A DNA stretch of 14,162 nucleotides, from positions 1 to 14,162 of the forward strand of contig CAIWIS010000340.1 of the NCBI GenBank assembly GCA_903912795.1, written 5' to 3'. The stretch is from an uncultured Bacteroidales bacterium. GTDB taxonomy: Bacteria > Bacteroidota > Bacteroidia > Bacteroidales > Paludibacteraceae. The position numbers and the translations under genes were made by a program. The notes under the pieces are model-generated. The model was not told the origin of the DNA. It made no database searches and saw nothing but the letters and a program-made list of their open reading frames with translations. Every line of letters starts with the position of its first letter. The stretch's first letter is position 1. This document shows positions 8,701-14,162 of this stretch, in pieces.

Positions 8701-8827
8701 GTGTTCGTTCGGTTTTCCTTTCGAAATAATTGAATCGGAAAAAGATAGAAACAAATTAATGTATTCGGTTCTGAATTTTTTAAATCAAAAAAGAAAGATT
8801 TCGAATTTATTTGAGCTTAAAAAGTAA
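5768..8827 (+). CDS. Secreted amidase-like protein with golvesin, FN3 and GATase-like domains
   Basis: The 1019-residue product starts with a Sec signal peptide (hydrophobic core about 7-19, cleavage near FS-QK), so it acts in the periplasm or outside the cell. Segments resembling an Amidase_3-type N-acetylmuramoyl-L-alanine amidase flank an inserted module. The N-terminal half has QSHGLY with His158, TVEDLY with Glu181 and MLPRERDT. The C-terminal half has AFHSDAG with His483 and VMLLELLSH with Glu568; these four are candidate zinc and catalytic residues. Between them, about 240-373, lies a golvesin/xanthan-lyase CBD-like beta domain (AVYVSYK, TWIYLGS, VTADAVKIGGG). A fibronectin type III domain follows (about 614-705), then a C-terminal region (about 711-1010) with EGGGNLMLSG, resembling ThuA/GATase-like folds. 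Residues 20-130 match no family I can name. The ATG at 5768 is preferred over a TTG three codons upstream. Peptidoglycan cleavage is inferred; activity on another polymer is possible. Confidence 0.75.
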   Translation: MLKYKILGCFLILSSFSLFSQKNPEKLIADTLTQLAARYANVGRISVSPLQVNEAENTLTVIASDALSNIPFRPENVERIYSMIWNVTRKLYPDFKIVCLTDRQKIEDLIPVYYAKSIDKTKLFDTKYSGKPFITNLSRPYQPSNGLHNKLIALWQSHGLYYNQGTKKWLWQRAKLFQTVEDLYTQSFVLPYLVPMLENAGANLMLPRERDTQRNEIIIDNDNTENDSRYRENTDIKNWIKKELGFAHTKLEYLQGDNPFTLGTYKVAECIDNVDELSYAEWIPAIPENGKYAVYVSYKTVRNSAPDVRYTVYHRGGKTDYKVNQTMGGGTWIYLGSFMFDKGRNNHFKVVLSNYSSHDNKVVTADAVKIGGGMGNIARTPNSNGILPNQKSSDTTKLAEIAAPVELLKPQISNYPRYTEGARYWLQWAGMPDSIYSRSKGKNDYTDDYQSRGIWVNYLAGGSTVLPDRQGLNMPIDMAFAFHSDAGTTMNDSIIGTLSICTVANADGKTVFENGQSRWASRDLADLIQTQITDDVRKSFAPEWVRRGLWNKNYSESRSPEVPVMLLELLSHQNFADMRYGLDPRFRFVVSRAIYKGILRYMYADSKQYVVQPLPVEKFRCQFKAKNTVQLSWNATIDSIEPTAVPERYILYTRIDEGDFNNGQIVNGTRTMVDIQSGKIYSFKVTALNKGGESFPSEILAAYRVNNSHPEVLIVNGFDRISAPGSFANNHTNGGFLFDKDAGVPYINDYSFIGKQFDFDRSKPWKSDENPGFGHSYTNYEDKVIAGNSFDYPYLHGKAIKAAGFSFVSSSVKAVIDKDIDLSKFQLVDLILGKQKKTLLGNGKKTPEFKTFPLALQQSLRQYCEGGGNLMLSGAFIGSDMYTDNYITPTERLFMENILNYRLKSADACFSSKIVMVGSPYHQFARSEFNYIDEPNANSIFAESVDAIDPANIGAFTICRYTGTNLSAGVAYSGKYKVCSFGFPFEIIESEKDRNKLMYSVLNFLNQKRKISNLFELKK

Positions 8828-8856
8828 AATAATCGTTTATTTTAAAAATTAATTAT

Positions 8857-9888
8857 ATGAAAATCAAGTTATTGTCATTGTTGGCAGCGGTTTTGTTTTT
8901 TTATTCGTGTGGCAAATACGAACGAGTTTTACCTGCCGTAACAGGAAGCCAGTTTGAGTTATTGATAGTAATAAACGATACCCTGTGGAAAGCCCCTGCC
9001 GGACGCGAATTAAGTGAGTTTATGGGTGCCGAAATGATAGGATTGCCACAGCCAGAACCAGTAATGGAAGTGCATCAATGCAATAAAGTAGAATTTACAG
9101 ATGTGCTTAAATCAGCGCGTAACATTTTATATGTTGAAGTTTCCGAAAAATATACAAGTCCAAAAATAACCTATTCAAAAGATAAATGGGCTTATCCTCA
9201 AGCTATAGTACGTGTTGTAGCGGCAAGTGATTCTAGTTTTCAATCAACTATTCGGAAATACGGAAAAAACATTCAGGATTATTATATCAAGGCCGAACGT
9301 GACCGTCAAATTGAATTCAATAAAAATTATATTAACGAAGTGGCTAAAGCCGAAATTGAAAAGCAATTTGGTATTCAGGTTGATATTCCACAAGGAATTA
9401 GTAAAGCTACTACCAAAAAAGACTTTTATTGGATTACAAATAATCAAGCAGGCTTACGTCAGGATTTAGTGATATATTCGTATCCTTATACCGACAAAAA
9501 AATGTTTAGCAAGGAGGCAATTATTTTCCGCAGAGATTCCATTATGAAAGCCAATATTCCCGGCGAATTAAAAGGTTCGTATATGGGAACTGAATTAAAA
9601 TACAGCGACCCCGTTTTTTCGGAAATTTGGGTGAACGAAGGTTATTGTGCTGAGTTACGTGGTTTGTGGCGTATGTTTAATGGCGCTTCTATGGGAGGTC
9701 CGTTTTACAGTCAAACCCGTTTGGACGAAGTTAATCAGCGTGTCATCACTATCGAGGCTTTTGTTTTTGGTCCTGGACATAAAAAACGCAATGCCATCAG
9801 GCAGCTCGAAGCAGTGGTTTTTACCTCTAAACTTCCTCACGAAATTAATGCTATCAAAGAAGTGTCGGTAGTTGCCAAAAAGAAATAG
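8857..9888 (+). CDS. DUF4837 family lipoprotein
   Basis: The 343-residue product has a lipoprotein signal: basic MKIK, a hydrophobic stretch, and FFYSC with the lipidated Cys at 18, so it should be anchored in the inner or outer membrane facing the periplasm or outside. The mature part resembles the Bacteroidota DUF4837 family: a GSQFELLIVINDTLW segment right after the anchor, WAYPQAIVRV in the middle, and SEIWVNEGYCAELRGLWRM and GGPFYSQTRLD towards the C-terminus. It has no recognisable catalytic motif, and the function of the family is unknown to me. The gene lies 29 nt after the amidase-like gene and 16 nt before pdxA, with no promoter box in either gap, so it is probably in one operon with both. 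That placement suggests, weakly, a cell-envelope role alongside the amidase-like protein. Confidence 0.82.
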   Translation: MKIKLLSLLAAVLFFYSCGKYERVLPAVTGSQFELLIVINDTLWKAPAGRELSEFMGAEMIGLPQPEPVMEVHQCNKVEFTDVLKSARNILYVEVSEKYTSPKITYSKDKWAYPQAIVRVVAASDSSFQSTIRKYGKNIQDYYIKAERDRQIEFNKNYINEVAKAEIEKQFGIQVDIPQGISKATTKKDFYWITNNQAGLRQDLVIYSYPYTDKKMFSKEAIIFRRDSIMKANIPGELKGSYMGTELKYSDPVFSEIWVNEGYCAELRGLWRMFNGASMGGPFYSQTRLDEVNQRVITIEAFVFGPGHKKRNAIRQLEAVVFTSKLPHEINAIKEVSVVAKKK

Positions 9889-9904
9889 AATTTAAAAAAC
9901 AATC

Positions 9905-10975
9905 ATGGAAAAAGAAAAAATTGTAATAGGAATAACACACGGTGATATAAATGGAATTGGTTACGAAGTGATACTCAAAACACTTGCCGAACCACTTATG
10001 ACTGAGTTTTTTATACCCATCATTTATGGTTCTTCCAAAGTGGCTTCGTTTTATCGCAAAGCGCTTGATTTACAAAATGTAAACCTCAATATTATTAATT
10101 CGGTAGAGGAATTAAACTCCAAACGAATCAATATTATTAATTGCACCAACGATGAATTAAAAGTGGAGCCGGGGCAATCAACTACCGAGGCTGGGTTAGC
10201 TGCTTTTAGTGCACTCGAAAAAGCCACCGAAGACCTCAAAAGAGGTGCTCTCGATGCTTTGGTTACAGCTCCTATTAATAAAAAGAATATTCAGTCGGCC
10301 GATTTTCATTTTCCGGGACATACCGAATACCTGGAGTCAAACTTTGGTACAGGTGCACCCGCTTTAATGTTACTTATTAACGATGTTATGCGTGTGGCTG
10401 TAGTTACGGGTCATATTCCTGTGAACGAAGTTTCGAAAGCAATAAGTGTTGATCTGATAAAAGAGAAACTACTTGTATTTAATAAATGCTTAAAAAACGA
10501 TTTTAGTATTGTAGGACCTCGCATAGCTGTACTAGGGTTGAATCCGCATGCAGGCGACGATGGCGTGATTGGCGAAGAGGAAAAGGAAATAATACTTCCA
10601 GCAATAAAAGAGGCAGGCAAGCAAGGTGTATTGTGTTTTGGACCGTATCCGGCTGATGGTTTTTTTGGATCCGGACATTTTACAAAATTCGATGGTATTT
10701 TGGCTATGTATCACGATCAGGGGCTTATCCCATTCAAAACCATTTCGATGGAAAGTGGTGTGAATTATACGGCTGGATTATCTATTATCCGTACTTCGCC
10801 TGCACATGGTACTGCTTACGACCTAGCCGGCAAAAACATAGCATCCGAAGATTCATTCCGTCAGGCTATTTACATGGCATTCGATATTTATAATCATCAA
10901 AAAATAAATAAACAAATATCGGCTAATCCCCTTAAAGTGGAACATCGAGCCGAAAGGAATAACCGAATAGAATAA
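9905..10975 (+). CDS. pdxA: 4-hydroxythreonine-4-phosphate dehydrogenase PdxA
   Basis: PdxA oxidises 4-phosphooxy-L-threonine with NAD+. The product decarboxylates to 3-amino-2-oxopropyl phosphate, the partner of deoxyxylulose 5-phosphate in PdxJ-dependent pyridoxal 5'-phosphate synthesis. The 356-residue product has the family's metal ligands in the right spacing: VVTGHIPV with His170, LNPHAGDDG with His215 and MYHDQG with His270, a constant offset of four from E. coli His166, His211 and His266. Other landmarks are ITHGDINGIGYE at the N-terminus, VTAPINKK, FPGHTEYL, FGPYPADGFF and the C-terminal RTSPAHGTAYDLAG. It is the last gene of its operon and is followed by a strong terminator. Confidence 0.96.
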   Translation: MEKEKIVIGITHGDINGIGYEVILKTLAEPLMTEFFIPIIYGSSKVASFYRKALDLQNVNLNIINSVEELNSKRINIINCTNDELKVEPGQSTTEAGLAAFSALEKATEDLKRGALDALVTAPINKKNIQSADFHFPGHTEYLESNFGTGAPALMLLINDVMRVAVVTGHIPVNEVSKAISVDLIKEKLLVFNKCLKNDFSIVGPRIAVLGLNPHAGDDGVIGEEEKEIILPAIKEAGKQGVLCFGPYPADGFFGSGHFTKFDGILAMYHDQGLIPFKTISMESGVNYTAGLSIIRTSPAHGTAYDLAGKNIASEDSFRQAIYMAFDIYNHQKINKQISANPLKVEHRAERNNRIE

Positions 10976-10998
10976 CTGTTGATTGATTTTATTAGCAT

Positions 10999-11035
10999 AA
11001 AAAAAGGTATAACTTTAATCAGTTATACCTTTTTT
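10999..11035. terminator. Bidirectional intrinsic terminator between pdxA and the GNAT gene
   Basis: A perfect 10-bp stem (AGGTATAACT at 11005-11014, AGTTATACCT at 11021-11030) has a 6-nt loop, an A run on its left and a T run on its right. Each strand therefore sees a hairpin followed by T residues. It lies between the converging ends of pdxA and the acetyltransferase gene and should terminate both. Confidence 0.92.
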
Positions 11036-11056
11036 CTTTACAAGCTAGTAAATAAA

Positions 11057-11602
11057 CTATCTCTTTTTAGGATCGTATTTGTATACTTCCTTGTAAATGG
11101 TGTTTTTAATTTGTTGGAAATGTTTGTTTACAAATTCGTAATTGTTAGTCATTATAAGCATCGACATCAATACCTGACTACCTTCGTAAGGCGGTTGCAT
11201 GTAAAAATTCGAAATCATATAAAACCCAATTCGTTCGTAAAAATAAATTCGTTTACTAGCAATTTGTGTACGAGGAGTTTCAGTTTCGATAACGATGGGT
11301 AATTCTTGCTTTTTCAAAAACTCCTTCATTACTTTTGTTCCCAAACCTGCATTTCTGTAGTCGGGATGAATGGCAAACTGCTCAATAAACACAAATTTGT
11401 CGAAAATCCAATAATGAATTAAGCCTACAAATTTACTGTCCTTCTTTACTGCAACACTATTGAAAGCTTGTTTCTTGTTAAAAACAGTTTCGAGACCAGC
11501 CCAGCTCCTACGGGAGTACGTTGGAAATGATGTGTTGTATAAATCGTATACTTCTCCAAAATTTGGGTCGTATACATTTTCAATTTTAATAAAGTTAATC
11601 AT
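11057..11602 (-). CDS. GNAT family N-acetyltransferase
   Basis: The 181-residue product has the acetyl-CoA-binding core of GNAT enzymes. FIEQFAIHPDYRNAGLG (about 72-88) is motif A, with the pyrophosphate-binding RxxGxG at Arg83-Gly86-Gly88. RIYFYERIGF (about 118-127) is motif B, with the usual Tyr as a candidate general acid. The N-terminal part (FPTYSRRSW) and the Tyr/Lys-rich tail (from about 155) are not family-diagnostic, and the acceptor substrate cannot be told; small molecules or protein N-termini are both possible. It starts with an ATG 18 nt from a -7 box and is transcribed alone, divergently from the NifU-like gene and convergently with pdxA. Confidence 0.85.
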   Translation of the reverse strand: MINFIKIENVYDPNFGEVYDLYNTSFPTYSRRSWAGLETVFNKKQAFNSVAVKKDSKFVGLIHYWIFDKFVFIEQFAIHPDYRNAGLGTKVMKEFLKKQELPIVIETETPRTQIASKRIYFYERIGFYMISNFYMQPPYEGSQVLMSMLIMTNNYEFVNKHFQQIKNTIYKEVYKYDPKKR

Positions 11603-11619
11603 GGTGTATGTATTTTGCG

Positions 11620-11627
11620 CAAAAATA
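11620..11627 (-). promoter_or_regulatory. Bacteroidota-type -7 box for the GNAT gene
   Basis: The minus strand reads TATTTTTG, matching TAnnTTTG, 17 nt upstream of the acetyltransferase ATG. That implies a very short leader. No TTG was found at the -33 distance. Confidence 0.55.
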
Positions 11628-11796
11628 AGCGATTTATTTGTTAATTCACACTAATCATTCAAAATTATAATGTTTTTTTTGTTTATTTTTAAAAACGCTA
11701 GTTCAAATTTTATAGCTCAACAAATAATGCTCGTATAATGTTTTGTGTCAGATTTATTTTAACTTTTTTTGCATTAAAAAATTACTGAAAATTGAG

Positions 11797-11804
11797 TACT
11801 TTTG
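11797..11804 (+). promoter_or_regulatory. Bacteroidota-type promoter for the NifU-like/GGGtGRT unit
   Basis: TACTTTTG matches TAnnTTTG and lies 85 nt before the ATG at 11890, giving a leader of about 75-80 nt. The nearest upstream TTTG (11768-11771) leaves a 25-nt spacer, longer than the usual 19-21, so the -33 element is doubtful. The rest of 11603-11889 is A+T-rich, and I see no other structured element in it. Confidence 0.65.
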
Positions 11805-11889
11805 CACAAAAATTGAGATGCAGTAATTGCATACCGTTTTTTTCGAAATACATATCAAACTATTTTTATAATAACTAAATAACAAAAGT

Positions 11890-12582
11890 ATGATTTATTC
11901 TCACGAAGTAGAACACATGTGTGTTGTAAAAAAAGGTCCTGACCACGGTCCTGCTCCAATTCCCGAAGAGGGCAAATGGGTAAAATCAAAAGAAATTAAA
12001 GACATTTCGGGCTTGACTCACGGTGTGGGTTGGTGTGCGCCACAACAAGGTGCTTGTAAGCTAACTTTGAATGTAAAAGATGGTATTATCGAAGAAGCAT
12101 TGGTCGAAACCATTGGCTGCTCTGGTATGACACACTCTGCTGCTATGGCTGCCGAAATTCTGAGTGGAAAAACAATTCTCGAAGCTTTGAATACCGACTT
12201 GGTATGCGATGCCATTAACGTTGCCATGCGCGAATTGTTCTTGCAAATTGTATACGGTCGTACACAATCAGCTTTCTCCGAAGGTGGTTTACCGATTGGT
12301 GCCGGCCTCGAGGACTTGGGTAAAGGCTTGCGCTCGCAAGTTGGAACTATGTTTGGAACCAAAGCAAAAGGTGTACGTTACCTCGAAATGGCCGAAGGTT
12401 ATATCAACCGCATGGCATTGGACGAAGATGGTGAAGCATGTGGTTACGAATTTGTTCGTTTTGGCCCTATGATGGACTTAATAAAAAAAGGCGTTGATGC
12501 CAACGAAGCTTTGAAAAAATCGACCAGCAAATACGGCCGTTTTGACAATGCTGCAAAATACATCGACCCACGTCACGAGTAG
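11890..12582 (+). CDS. NifU-N-like iron-sulfur cluster scaffold homologue
   Basis: The 230-residue product resembles the IscU/NifU N-terminal scaffold fold, on which Fe-S clusters are built before transfer to apoproteins. The clearest match is IEEALVETIGCSGMTHSAAMAAEILSG-type sequence (about 67-93), the counterpart of the GC-GSAIASS segment around the second cluster-binding Cys of NifU. Cys106 in DLVCDAIN is placed like the third. The first Cys region is different: GWCAPQQGAC supplies Cys49 and Cys56. Cys11 and Cys184 are additional. The protein is longer than IscU (about 130 residues); the extra C-terminal part (about 125-230) is glycine- and charge-rich with no motif I recognise. It is the first gene of a unit with the GGGtGRT gene 113 nt downstream. 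Calling it a true scaffold is an inference. It could instead be a dedicated carrier or a protein that only keeps the fold. Confidence 0.78.
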   Translation: MIYSHEVEHMCVVKKGPDHGPAPIPEEGKWVKSKEIKDISGLTHGVGWCAPQQGACKLTLNVKDGIIEEALVETIGCSGMTHSAAMAAEILSGKTILEALNTDLVCDAINVAMRELFLQIVYGRTQSAFSEGGLPIGAGLEDLGKGLRSQVGTMFGTKAKGVRYLEMAEGYINRMALDEDGEACGYEFVRFGPMMDLIKKGVDANEALKKSTSKYGRFDNAAKYIDPRHE

Positions 12583-12592
12583 ACAGCCTCCT

Positions 12593-12615
12593 AAATCCCC
12601 CTTTAGGGGACTTTA
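12593..12615. repeat. C/G hairpin in the gap of the NifU-like/GGGtGRT unit, likely dispersed repeat
   Basis: TCCCC at 12596-12600 pairs with GGGGA at 12606-12610 around a 5-nt loop. With one bulged C the stem extends to TAAATCCCC/GGGGA-C-TTTA. No T run follows, so it is unlikely to be a full terminator. Similar CCTAAATCCCC/GGGGACTTTA-type sequences are, from memory, common between genes in Bacteroidota, so it may be a dispersed repeat. Here it could also act as an RNA processing or stabilising hairpin. Confidence 0.5.
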
Positions 12616-12660
12616 AGACACACATTATATAAAAAAGATTGTGTTTTATTCATTTTCAAA

Positions 12661-12688
12661 TCTTCAAATTATAAAAATCTTCAAATTA
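12661..12688 (+). repeat. 11-nt direct repeat just upstream of the GGGtGRT gene
   Basis: TCTTCAAATTA occurs at 12661-12671 and again at 12678-12688, a 17-nt period, ending 7 nt before the ATG at 12696. A shorter related TTTTCAAA precedes it at 12653-12660. No TAnnTTTG box is present in this gap. The repeats could form part of the A+T-rich translation initiation region or a binding site; nothing decides between these. Confidence 0.6.
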
Positions 12689-12695
12689 AAAAATT

Positions 12696-13691
12696 ATGCC
12701 ACTATTTGAAAGTTACGACCGTCGTATAGACAAAGTCAATGCGGCTCTTAATACTTACGGTATCAAAGATATCGACGAAGCCAAAGCCATTTGTGCTGCT
12801 AAAGGCATCGACCCTTACCAAATATGCGAAAGCATTCAAAACATCGCCTTCGAAAATGCAAAGTGGGCTTACGTAGTAGGTGCTGCTATTGCTATTAAAA
12901 AAGGTTGTACAACTGCTGCTGACGCTGCCGAAGCTATCGGTATTGGTTTGCAAGCATTCTGTATTCCGGGTTCTGTAGCCGAAGACCGCAAAGTAGGTCT
13001 TGGTCATGGTAATTTGGCGGCTATGTTGCTTCGCAACGAAACTAAATGTTTTGCTTTCCTTGCAGGACACGAATCATTTGCTGCTGCCGAAGGAGCAATC
13101 GGTATTGCACAATCTGCCAACAAAGTACGTAAAGAGCCATTGCGCGTTATCCTGAACGGACTTGGAAAAGACGCTGCCATGATTATCTCACGTATCAACG
13201 GATTTACTTATGTTCAAACCGATTTTGATTACGCAACTGGCGATTTGAATGTAGTACGTACAAAAGCATATTCAGATGGTATCCGTGCTGCAGTAAAATG
13301 CTATGGTGCTGACGATGTACGCGAAGGTGTAGCTATTATGCGCGCCGAAGGTGTTGATGTATCAATCACAGGTAACTCAACCAACCCAACACGTTTTCAA
13401 CACCCAGTAGCTGGTACATACAAAAAAGAATGTATGGAGCAAGGTAAAAAATACTTCTCAGTAGCATCGGGTGGTGGTACTGGCCGTACACTTCACCCCG
13501 ACAATATGGGCGCCGGACCAGCTTCGTATGGTATGACCGATACAATGGGACGTATGCACGGTGATGCTCAGTTCGCAGGTTCTTCTTCAGTTCCAGCTCA
13601 CGTGGAAATGATGGGATTCTTAGGAATGGGTAACAACCCAATGGTTGGAGCTACTGTACAAGTGGCTGTAGCTATTGAAATGGCAAAATAA
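12696..13691 (+). CDS. GGGtGRT family protein, function unknown
   Basis: The 331-residue product contains the name-giving motif GGGTGRT at 259-265 within FSVASGGGTGRTLHPDNMG and belongs to the GGGtGRT family. That family is, from memory, found mainly in anaerobic bacteria and has no established reaction. The protein is probably cytoplasmic: no signal peptide or membrane segment is seen. It has seven cysteines (33, 44, 71, 89, 118, 202, 246) and several glycine- and histidine-rich stretches, such as VGLGHGNLAAM (100-110), FLAGHESFAAAEG (121-133), and HGDAQFAGSSSVPAH with His288 and His302. Codon choice is unlike the neighbours: only one of 14 leucines uses TTA and 11 of 23 isoleucines use ATC, suggesting high expression. 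Its partner upstream is the NifU-like gene, so a Fe-S or metal-linked job is a reasonable inference but not shown. Confidence 0.88.
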   Translation: MPLFESYDRRIDKVNAALNTYGIKDIDEAKAICAAKGIDPYQICESIQNIAFENAKWAYVVGAAIAIKKGCTTAADAAEAIGIGLQAFCIPGSVAEDRKVGLGHGNLAAMLLRNETKCFAFLAGHESFAAAEGAIGIAQSANKVRKEPLRVILNGLGKDAAMIISRINGFTYVQTDFDYATGDLNVVRTKAYSDGIRAAVKCYGADDVREGVAIMRAEGVDVSITGNSTNPTRFQHPVAGTYKKECMEQGKKYFSVASGGGTGRTLHPDNMGAGPASYGMTDTMGRMHGDAQFAGSSSVPAHVEMMGFLGMGNNPMVGATVQVAVAIEMAK

Positions 13692-13724
13692 ACTTCCTGA
13701 CCCCTAGTAGGGCTCAAAAAATTG

Positions 13725-13761
13725 AAACTCCTCGAGACTTAGTTGTGTCGGGGAGTTTTTT
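13725..13761 (+). terminator. Intrinsic terminator after the GGGtGRT gene
   Basis: AAACTCCTCGA (13725-13735) pairs with TCGGGGAGTTT (13748-13758) in an 11-bp stem with a single G-T pair and a 12-nt loop, followed by a T run to 13761. It lies 33 nt after the stop codon and is a convincing end for the two-gene transcript. Confidence 0.9.
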
Positions 13762-13813
13762 GTTTAAGGCAATTCAAAATGATAATGACACATTTAATTT
13801 TATGTTGATAATA

Positions 13814-13830
13814 ATGGATTTTAAATCCAT
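13814..13830. repeat. Perfect 8-bp palindrome
   Basis: ATGGATTT and AAATCCAT are perfect inverted repeats around one central T. The spacing is that of a DNA-binding site for a dimer, but the site lies some 300 nt from the next gene. It may instead belong to the dispersed repeat that follows, because the GGATT core recurs at 13846-13850 and 13867-13871. Confidence 0.55.
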
Positions 13831-13839
13831 AGATAATTA

Positions 13840-13965
13840 ATCGACGGATTACAAATTCGCCAGGACGGATTGCCGTGTAGCGGTAGCGGCATAACTTGTC
13901 CCTGCCAGTTCCGATGTTTCGGAAATGTATCGGGAGCCGAGCGGTTAAAATTCCGGGGCTAAAAA
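13840..13965. repeat. G+C-rich patch, probable relic of a dispersed repeat
   Basis: By my count 56 of the 100 bases in 13861-13960 are G or C, against about 38-40% around it. GACGGATT occurs twice (13843-13850, 13864-13871), and TTCCGA/TCGGAA (13909-13914/13919-13924) forms a 6-bp hairpin with a 4-nt loop. Such GGATT-rich, hairpin-rich patches resemble dispersed intergenic repeats of Bacteroidota genomes. No transposase or terminal inverted repeat is present, so the identity is tentative. Confidence 0.4.
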
Positions 13966-14095
13966 CTTTTATTGTATTACTTTTTGGCCGCTATTTATAC
14001 CGATTTTTGCTTGTGACGAAAGATTACACCACACCGACCCTTTTTATTTTTCGTTAAATAAATTATCTTACATTTTCAATTTCAGAAAATGATTG

Positions 14096-14103
14096 TATAT
14101 TTG
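14096..14103 (+). promoter_or_regulatory. Bacteroidota-type -7 box for the gene at the window end
   Basis: TATATTTG matches TAnnTTTG and lies 28 nt before the ATG at 14132, giving a leader of about 20 nt. No TTG lies at the -33 distance. Confidence 0.6.
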
Positions 14104-14131
14104 CATTACAATTTATTTAAAACTTTGATAT

Positions 14132-14162
14132 ATGAACCAACAAGCTGGTATAACCATACAAA
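14132..14162 (+). CDS. 5' end of an unidentified gene, cut by the window
   Basis: An ATG at 14132-14134 opens a frame that runs to the window edge, encoding MNQQAGITIQ. The well-placed promoter box upstream supports a real start. Ten residues are too few to assign a family. They do not begin like a signal peptide. Confidence 0.5.
   Translation, partial: MNQQAGITIQ

Larger units (their letters stand above)
13762..14095. other. Non-coding gap with no gene seen
   Basis: No reading frame with coding character is present on either strand between the terminator and the last promoter. The stretch starts A+T-rich, contains a 17-bp palindrome, then a G+C-rich patch (about 13840-13960) and returns to A+T-rich sequence. 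I see no tRNA or small-RNA signature that I could defend. Confidence 0.6.

Noticed and set aside
11768..11771. TTTG as the -33 element of the NifU-like promoter
   Set aside because: The spacer to the -7 box is 25 nt, longer than the usual 19-21, so it is not claimed as part of the promoter.
12593..12615. Hairpin read as an intrinsic terminator after the NifU-like gene
   Set aside because: No T run follows on either strand; the sequence after it is CTTTAAGACACA.

Overview
The window is about 38-40% G+C by eye and reads as a chromosome segment of a Bacteroidota organism, most likely an anaerobic member of the Bacteroidales. Three things point there. Nearly every transcription unit starts at a TAnnTTTG-type -7 box, which is diagnostic of the Bacteroidota sigma factor, and Shine-Dalgarno sequences are not obvious. 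Rho carries a very long low-complexity insert after its N-terminal domain. Several encoded families are typical of this phylum: a DUF4837 lipoprotein, a golvesin-type amidase and the NifU-like/GGGtGRT pair. No rRNA, tRNA, CRISPR array or intact mobile element was seen.

Layout. Positions 1-822 hold the 3' part of mnmA (tRNA 2-thiouridylase). It converges on fabG (895-1641, minus), with a shared hairpin between them. On the minus strand, tilS (3787-5124), rho (1670-3577) and fabG follow one another. rho has its own promoter and a leader of about 130 nt, and fabG sits 28 nt behind rho, so rho-fabG is probably one transcript. tilS is divergent from a plus-strand operon with gaps of only 15-29 nt: an AlaX-like aminoacyl-tRNA editing protein (5294-5752), a large secreted amidase-like protein with golvesin, FN3 and GATase-like parts (5768-8827), a DUF4837 lipoprotein (8857-9888) and pdxA (9905-10975). 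A strong bidirectional terminator (10999-11035) separates pdxA from a convergent GNAT acetyltransferase (11057-11602, minus).

A divergent promoter region (11603-11889) leads into a two-gene unit: a NifU-N-like iron-sulfur scaffold homologue (11890-12582) and a GGGtGRT-family protein (12696-13691). The unit ends in a strong intrinsic terminator. Its codon use looks optimised for high expression. The 113-nt gap between the two genes contains a C/G hairpin and an 11-nt direct repeat. The remaining 13762-14131 is non-coding, with a perfect palindrome and a G+C-rich patch that looks like a decayed dispersed repeat, followed by a promoter and the first ten codons of another gene.

Themes. mnmA, tilS and the AlaX-like gene are all tRNA modification or quality-control functions, and rho and fabG are housekeeping. 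The least understood part is the NifU-like/GGGtGRT pair. Its conserved cysteines, tight linkage and apparent high expression suggest a metal or Fe-S system whose biochemical role I cannot state; it is the best candidate here for undescribed biology.
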